Shown in pieces: positions 61,266-64,000 of a stretch of 64,000 nucleotides of DNA. The notes below the pieces were generated by a model, which saw only the letters and a program-made list of their open reading frames with translations, was not told the DNA's origin and did no database searches. Source of the DNA: Sulfidibacterium sp964549335 (GTDB lineage Bacteria > Bacteroidota > Bacteroidia > Bacteroidales > F082). The translations under genes were made by a program, and so were the position numbers. Where the stretch lies: assembly GCA_964549335.1 (NCBI GenBank), contig CAZJUQ010000017.1, positions 1 to 64,000 on the forward strand. Reading direction: 5' to 3'. Positions within the stretch are counted from its first letter, which is position 1. Every line of letters starts with the position of its first letter.

Positions 61266-62969
61266 TTATTTGGTTGCTTTTTCTAAAATTTTCAATATTG
61301 AAAAGATAAATACCGCCGATAACAAAGTGAGGATTACCAGCAAAAGGAAGAATTGCCATAGTTCGACAATATCCCATAATTTTCCTACCAGACCTGCCAG
61401 CAGGTTGCCGAAGGCTGTGGCTCCGAGCCAACCTCCTTGTGCCAACCCGACATATTTAGGCGGCGAAACTTTTGAAACAAAAGAAATACCTATCGGGCTC
61501 AAAAAGAGTTCGGCAATGGTAAGTGTAAAATAGGTGCTTATGAGCCAATAAGGCGACAAAGAAAGGACGGTTTGCAGCTTAAACGAACCCAGCATAAGAA
61601 TTAAAAATCCTATGCCGGTAATAATCATACCAATTCCTATTTTTTTCGGCGACGAGGGTTCTTTACCTTTTTCGCGCAGTTTGGTAAAAAATCCCACGAT
61701 TATAGGAGTCAGAAATACGATGAAAATGGGGTTGAAATGTTGGAATAATTGCGGCTCTATTTTTTGTACGGGGTCCAAGCCGCTGTAAAAATAGTATGTT
61801 ACGGCAGCGCCGGCAACAAAAATGAGACTGCCTATTAATCTCGATTTTTTGTCGATATTTTTCCGCAAAATAAATATCAATCCTCCGAGTGAGGCGAGTA
61901 TGGGAATGAAGGTTTTAAGGTCGAAAAAGAGATAGGTAAACCTGCTTACTTTACTCATGGTGTAGTCGCGGGCGAAGATGGTCATTGTAAATCCGTTTTG
62001 ATGAAATGCCATCCAGAAAAACATAACCACGAACATAACCAGCCCGAGGGCAATCAACCGTTTTTTTGTCTCTTCGGGCGAGAGTTCTATTACCTGGTCT
62101 TGTAAATCTTTATTTTTTGCCTTTTCCGATTCCGAAATGTCGGCGTGTTTGTAATATTTCTTAAAACCTACAAAAATGATGAACGATAAAATCATTGATG
62201 CGGCGGCAACGGCAAACCCCGCACTGTACGATGTTGAAAGCGTGGATGTGTATTGTGATGTAAAGTCGGAAAGGCTTCCCGAAAATCCCATCTCTTTGGC
62301 GTATTGGGCAAGTTTGTCGGCATAGGACAACGTTCCCGGGAAAGCCGATTTCATTGTTGTTGTCATTTGGTCTAAAAATGGGTGTGCGCCGTTTACCCCG
62401 TCGCGGTATAGATTCGACAGGTAAGGAATTGAGTTTTCATAAACGAAGTTTTTGGCTTTTAAAATTGCATTGACAACGGCTGTGGCTGCCGAAGGTGCGA
62501 AAAAGGCGCCTATGTTGATACCCATGTAAAAAATATTGAAGGCGTTATCCCTGTTGGCACTGTATTTCGGGTCGTCGTACATTTTGCCCACAAGCGCTTG
62601 AAGGTTTCCTTTAAATAGTCCCGTGCCAAGTGATATTACCGCCAAGGCCGAAATTATCATTACTTTGCCGGTGCCTTGAATAAAACCGGGAAGTGCAAGC
62701 AGCAAATATCCCGCAAACATGATAATGATACCGGTGATAATGGTTTTCCCGTATCCGAGCCACTTGTCGGCAATTACACCTCCGAGAATGGGTAAAAAAT
62801 AGATGCCGAATAAAAATCCGCCGTAATAAGTTCCCGCTTCACTTGTGCTGAAACCGAAACGGGCTTGTAAATATAAAACAAAAATTGCCAACATGGTGTA
62901 ATAGCCGAATCGCTCTCCCATATTGGCAAAAAATGCTACATATAATCCTTTGGGGTGTCCTTTAAACAT
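61266..62969 (-). CDS. Peptide MFS transporter (POT family)
   Basis: A 567-residue inner-membrane transporter. The family motif ExxERFGYYTM appears as NMGERFGYYTMLAIF near residue 17. GGVIADKWLGYGKTI is the loop after helix 2, and FYMGINIGAFFAPS (PTR2 motif FYxxINxG) follows. A long loop of about 60 residues between predicted helices 6 and 7 (about 190-245) is rather unusual. It should carry di- and tripeptides with protons. It is followed by a lipoprotein gene 12 bases later and has a -7 box at 63014-63021. Confidence 0.92.
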   Translation of the reverse strand: MFKGHPKGLYVAFFANMGERFGYYTMLAIFVLYLQARFGFSTSEAGTYYGGFLFGIYFLPILGGVIADKWLGYGKTIITGIIIMFAGYLLLALPGFIQGTGKVMIISALAVISLGTGLFKGNLQALVGKMYDDPKYSANRDNAFNIFYMGINIGAFFAPSAATAVVNAILKAKNFVYENSIPYLSNLYRDGVNGAHPFLDQMTTTMKSAFPGTLSYADKLAQYAKEMGFSGSLSDFTSQYTSTLSTSYSAGFAVAAASMILSFIIFVGFKKYYKHADISESEKAKNKDLQDQVIELSPEETKKRLIALGLVMFVVMFFWMAFHQNGFTMTIFARDYTMSKVSRFTYLFFDLKTFIPILASLGGLIFILRKNIDKKSRLIGSLIFVAGAAVTYYFYSGLDPVQKIEPQLFQHFNPIFIVFLTPIIVGFFTKLREKGKEPSSPKKIGIGMIITGIGFLILMLGSFKLQTVLSLSPYWLISTYFTLTIAELFLSPIGISFVSKVSPPKYVGLAQGGWLGATAFGNLLAGLVGKLWDIVELWQFFLLLVILTLLSAVFIFSILKILEKATK

Positions 62970-63359
62970 AATTTCTACTTTTAATTAAACATGATTTTCA
63001 TTAAAAAAGAGAACAAATATACATTTATTTTTTTCTTGTGAAATTCATATATGCGAGTGGAATGAATTATTTACACCGTTTAAACGATACACACTATTCT
63101 TTGTGCTTGAATTACAGTGCATGGCGGGTTTTGTATTTTGCCTTGTTTAGCGGTTTCGCAGAAAAATATTTCCGCCAATTAACCGGCTTTAATGTTTATT
63201 TGTACAAACCTGCAATAATTAATCCGTTGTGTTTTTTCAATAAAACAGTATTAAAAAAGCTGATTGCTCAAGGCAACCGATAAAAAAATTGATTAATATT
63301 GACAACCTTTACAAGTAATTTACGTATCTATAAAAATATACATCAAAAAAACAGGTATT
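62970..63359. other. Intergenic region between the POT transporter and the sensor gene
   Basis: A divergent intergenic stretch. It contains the -7 box of the POT gene (63014-63021). A plus-strand frame of 81 codons (63038-63283, GTG start) has no recognisable features and I do not call it a gene. I see no TAnnTTTG box for the sensor gene. Nothing else stands out. Confidence 0.55.
63014..63021 (-). promoter_or_regulatory. -7 box for the POT transporter-lipoprotein unit
   Basis: Minus-strand TATATTTG, 44 bases before the ATG at 62969. Confidence 0.5.
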
Positions 63360-64000
63360 ATGGGACAGGATAAAAGTAGCGAAATTTCATATATTGAGGA
63401 GATTAGGAAGAATATAATATCAAAATTGACGGATAAACCGGACGAGAATATCATTATCATACTAAAGGGTATCCGGAAAATTTTCGATTCAACACTTTCC
63501 ATATACAACAAATTTAATGACGATTACACAAAACTTATTACATATACCAACAGACTTGAGAAATTCGAGGCGAGACCCGACAGCGCAGAGGGGCACATTT
63601 GTACCGATATTGCTTTAAAAGATATTATTAAAACCACATACATAAAAGACTTATATCAAACGGACTATTTATATACCGATAAGGCCGTAAAAGAATTTAG
63701 GTTAAGAACATATATAGGTGTTCCCGTAAAAATAAACTCCAAAGTTCTCGGTGTGTTATCCATTGTCTTTGACGAGATTGTGGAAAATAAAACCATAATG
63801 GAAAAGCTGTTGAAAAATATGGCGCGACTCATTGCCGTAGAAGAACAACACATGATGATTCTGAAAAACGAACAAAAATTAATATACAAATACCAACTCT
63901 TTTACGATACTATAAATGTGGGTATATTTACCGTGAAGGGAAATGTTATTACCGAAGCAAACAAGCACCTGTGTAGTTTGTTTAAGATGAACAAAAACGA
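63360..64000 (+). CDS. GAF/PAS sensor protein, 5' part only
   Basis: A frame that opens with ATG at 63360 and is still open at the window end (213 codons). Residues about 20-165 look like a GAF domain (GHICTDIALKDII, then FRLRTYIGVPVKINSKVLGVLSIVFDE). From about 180 a PAS domain begins (YQLFYDTINVGIFTVKGNVITEAN). Such proteins usually continue into a histidine kinase or a cyclic-nucleotide enzyme, which would lie outside the window. It has no transmembrane segment in the visible part, so it senses something in the cytoplasm. Confidence 0.85.
   Translation, partial: MGQDKSSEISYIEEIRKNIISKLTDKPDENIIIILKGIRKIFDSTLSIYNKFNDDYTKLITYTNRLEKFEARPDSAEGHICTDIALKDIIKTTYIKDLYQTDYLYTDKAVKEFRLRTYIGVPVKINSKVLGVLSIVFDEIVENKTIMEKLLKNMARLIAVEEQHMMILKNEQKLIYKYQLFYDTINVGIFTVKGNVITEANKHLCSLFKMNKN

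Noticed and set aside
63038..63283. Plus-strand frame of 81 codons with GTG start in the POT-sensor intergenic region
   Set aside because: No signal peptide, domain or convincing start signal; composition resembles intergenic DNA and it overlaps the promoter area of the divergent gene.
1..64000. tRNA, rRNA, CRISPR arrays, insertion sequences, integrases and att sites
   Set aside because: I looked through the intergenic regions for cloverleaf and T-loop patterns, regularly spaced repeats and transposase motifs and saw none; no search program was run.

Overview
The window looks like one contiguous piece of chromosome from a gliding-type Bacteroidota bacterium, probably order Bacteroidales or a close relative. 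The evidence is a SusC/SusD/SusE starch locus, two proteins with type IX secretion (T9SS) type A C-terminal sorting domains, gldA, an ECF-sigma/FecR/TonB-receptor trio, the glsA/glsB-type pair for glycine lipids, and the Bacteroidota -7 promoter box TAnnTTTG upstream of about twenty genes. Base composition is AT-leaning and even throughout. I see no rRNA, tRNA, CRISPR array, integrase, transposase or phage gene, so this is mostly core genome with a few accessory pieces.

Layout. 1-715: AT-rich, gene-free DNA with small hairpins and a 13-bp direct repeat. 716-5503: a lipoprotein, then an ECF sigma factor, FecR-like anti-sigma and STN-domain TonB receptor. 5640-9887 (minus): K+ channel, purB, MsbA-like ABC exporter. 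10147-14777 (plus): patatin/POTRA/barrel protein, HhH protein, POT transporter. 14838-17280 (minus): TPR protein and barrel-SPOR protein. 17447-20071 (minus): alaS, divergent from 20169-22276 (plus): LytM-type M23 protein, MerR-like regulator, atypical SDR. 22643-29131: susC-susD-susE and a T9SS-sorted starch-binding-like protein. 29271-32213: a second-type DNA polymerase III alpha (DnaE2-like) behind two operator-like palindromes. 32590-36166: PKD/FGE-like lipoprotein, prfA, pyrF. 36174-42224 (minus): a two-receiver/PPDK-N hybrid protein and a GH31 glucosidase. 42317-52012 (plus): gldA, glsA, glsB, engB, a sirtuin, sfsA, serC, serA, a four-helix-bundle gene, a DUF1015 gene and a macro-domain gene. 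52097-62969: mainly minus-strand genes (acyltransferase, M13 peptidase, yjjG, SpoU methylase, T9SS adhesin-like protein, YhcC-like radical SAM, lipoprotein, POT transporter) plus cdsA on the plus strand. 63360-64000: the start of a GAF/PAS sensor protein that runs off the window.

How the genes fit together. SusCDE, the surface starch-binding-like protein and the exported GH31 enzyme fit binding and breakdown of alpha-glucans. glsA/glsB make amino-acid lipids from glycine, while serC/serA a few kilobases away make the serine that feeds glycine. The DUF1015 gene sits with serC/serA, no serB is in the window, and the protein carries a DGHHR box resembling the ParB/sulfiredoxin-like fold used by free-serine kinases. 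The sirtuin releases O-acetyl-ADP-ribose, which the macro-domain protein probably hydrolyses.

The observations most worth a second look are the REC-REC-PPDK_N protein without a phosphohistidine domain, the paired palindromes before dnaE2, the terminator-bounded four-helix gene between serA and DUF1015, a probably leaderless acyltransferase mRNA, and the FGE-like lipoprotein that has lost one of the two catalytic cysteines. All functional calls come from reading motifs by eye; no database search was run.
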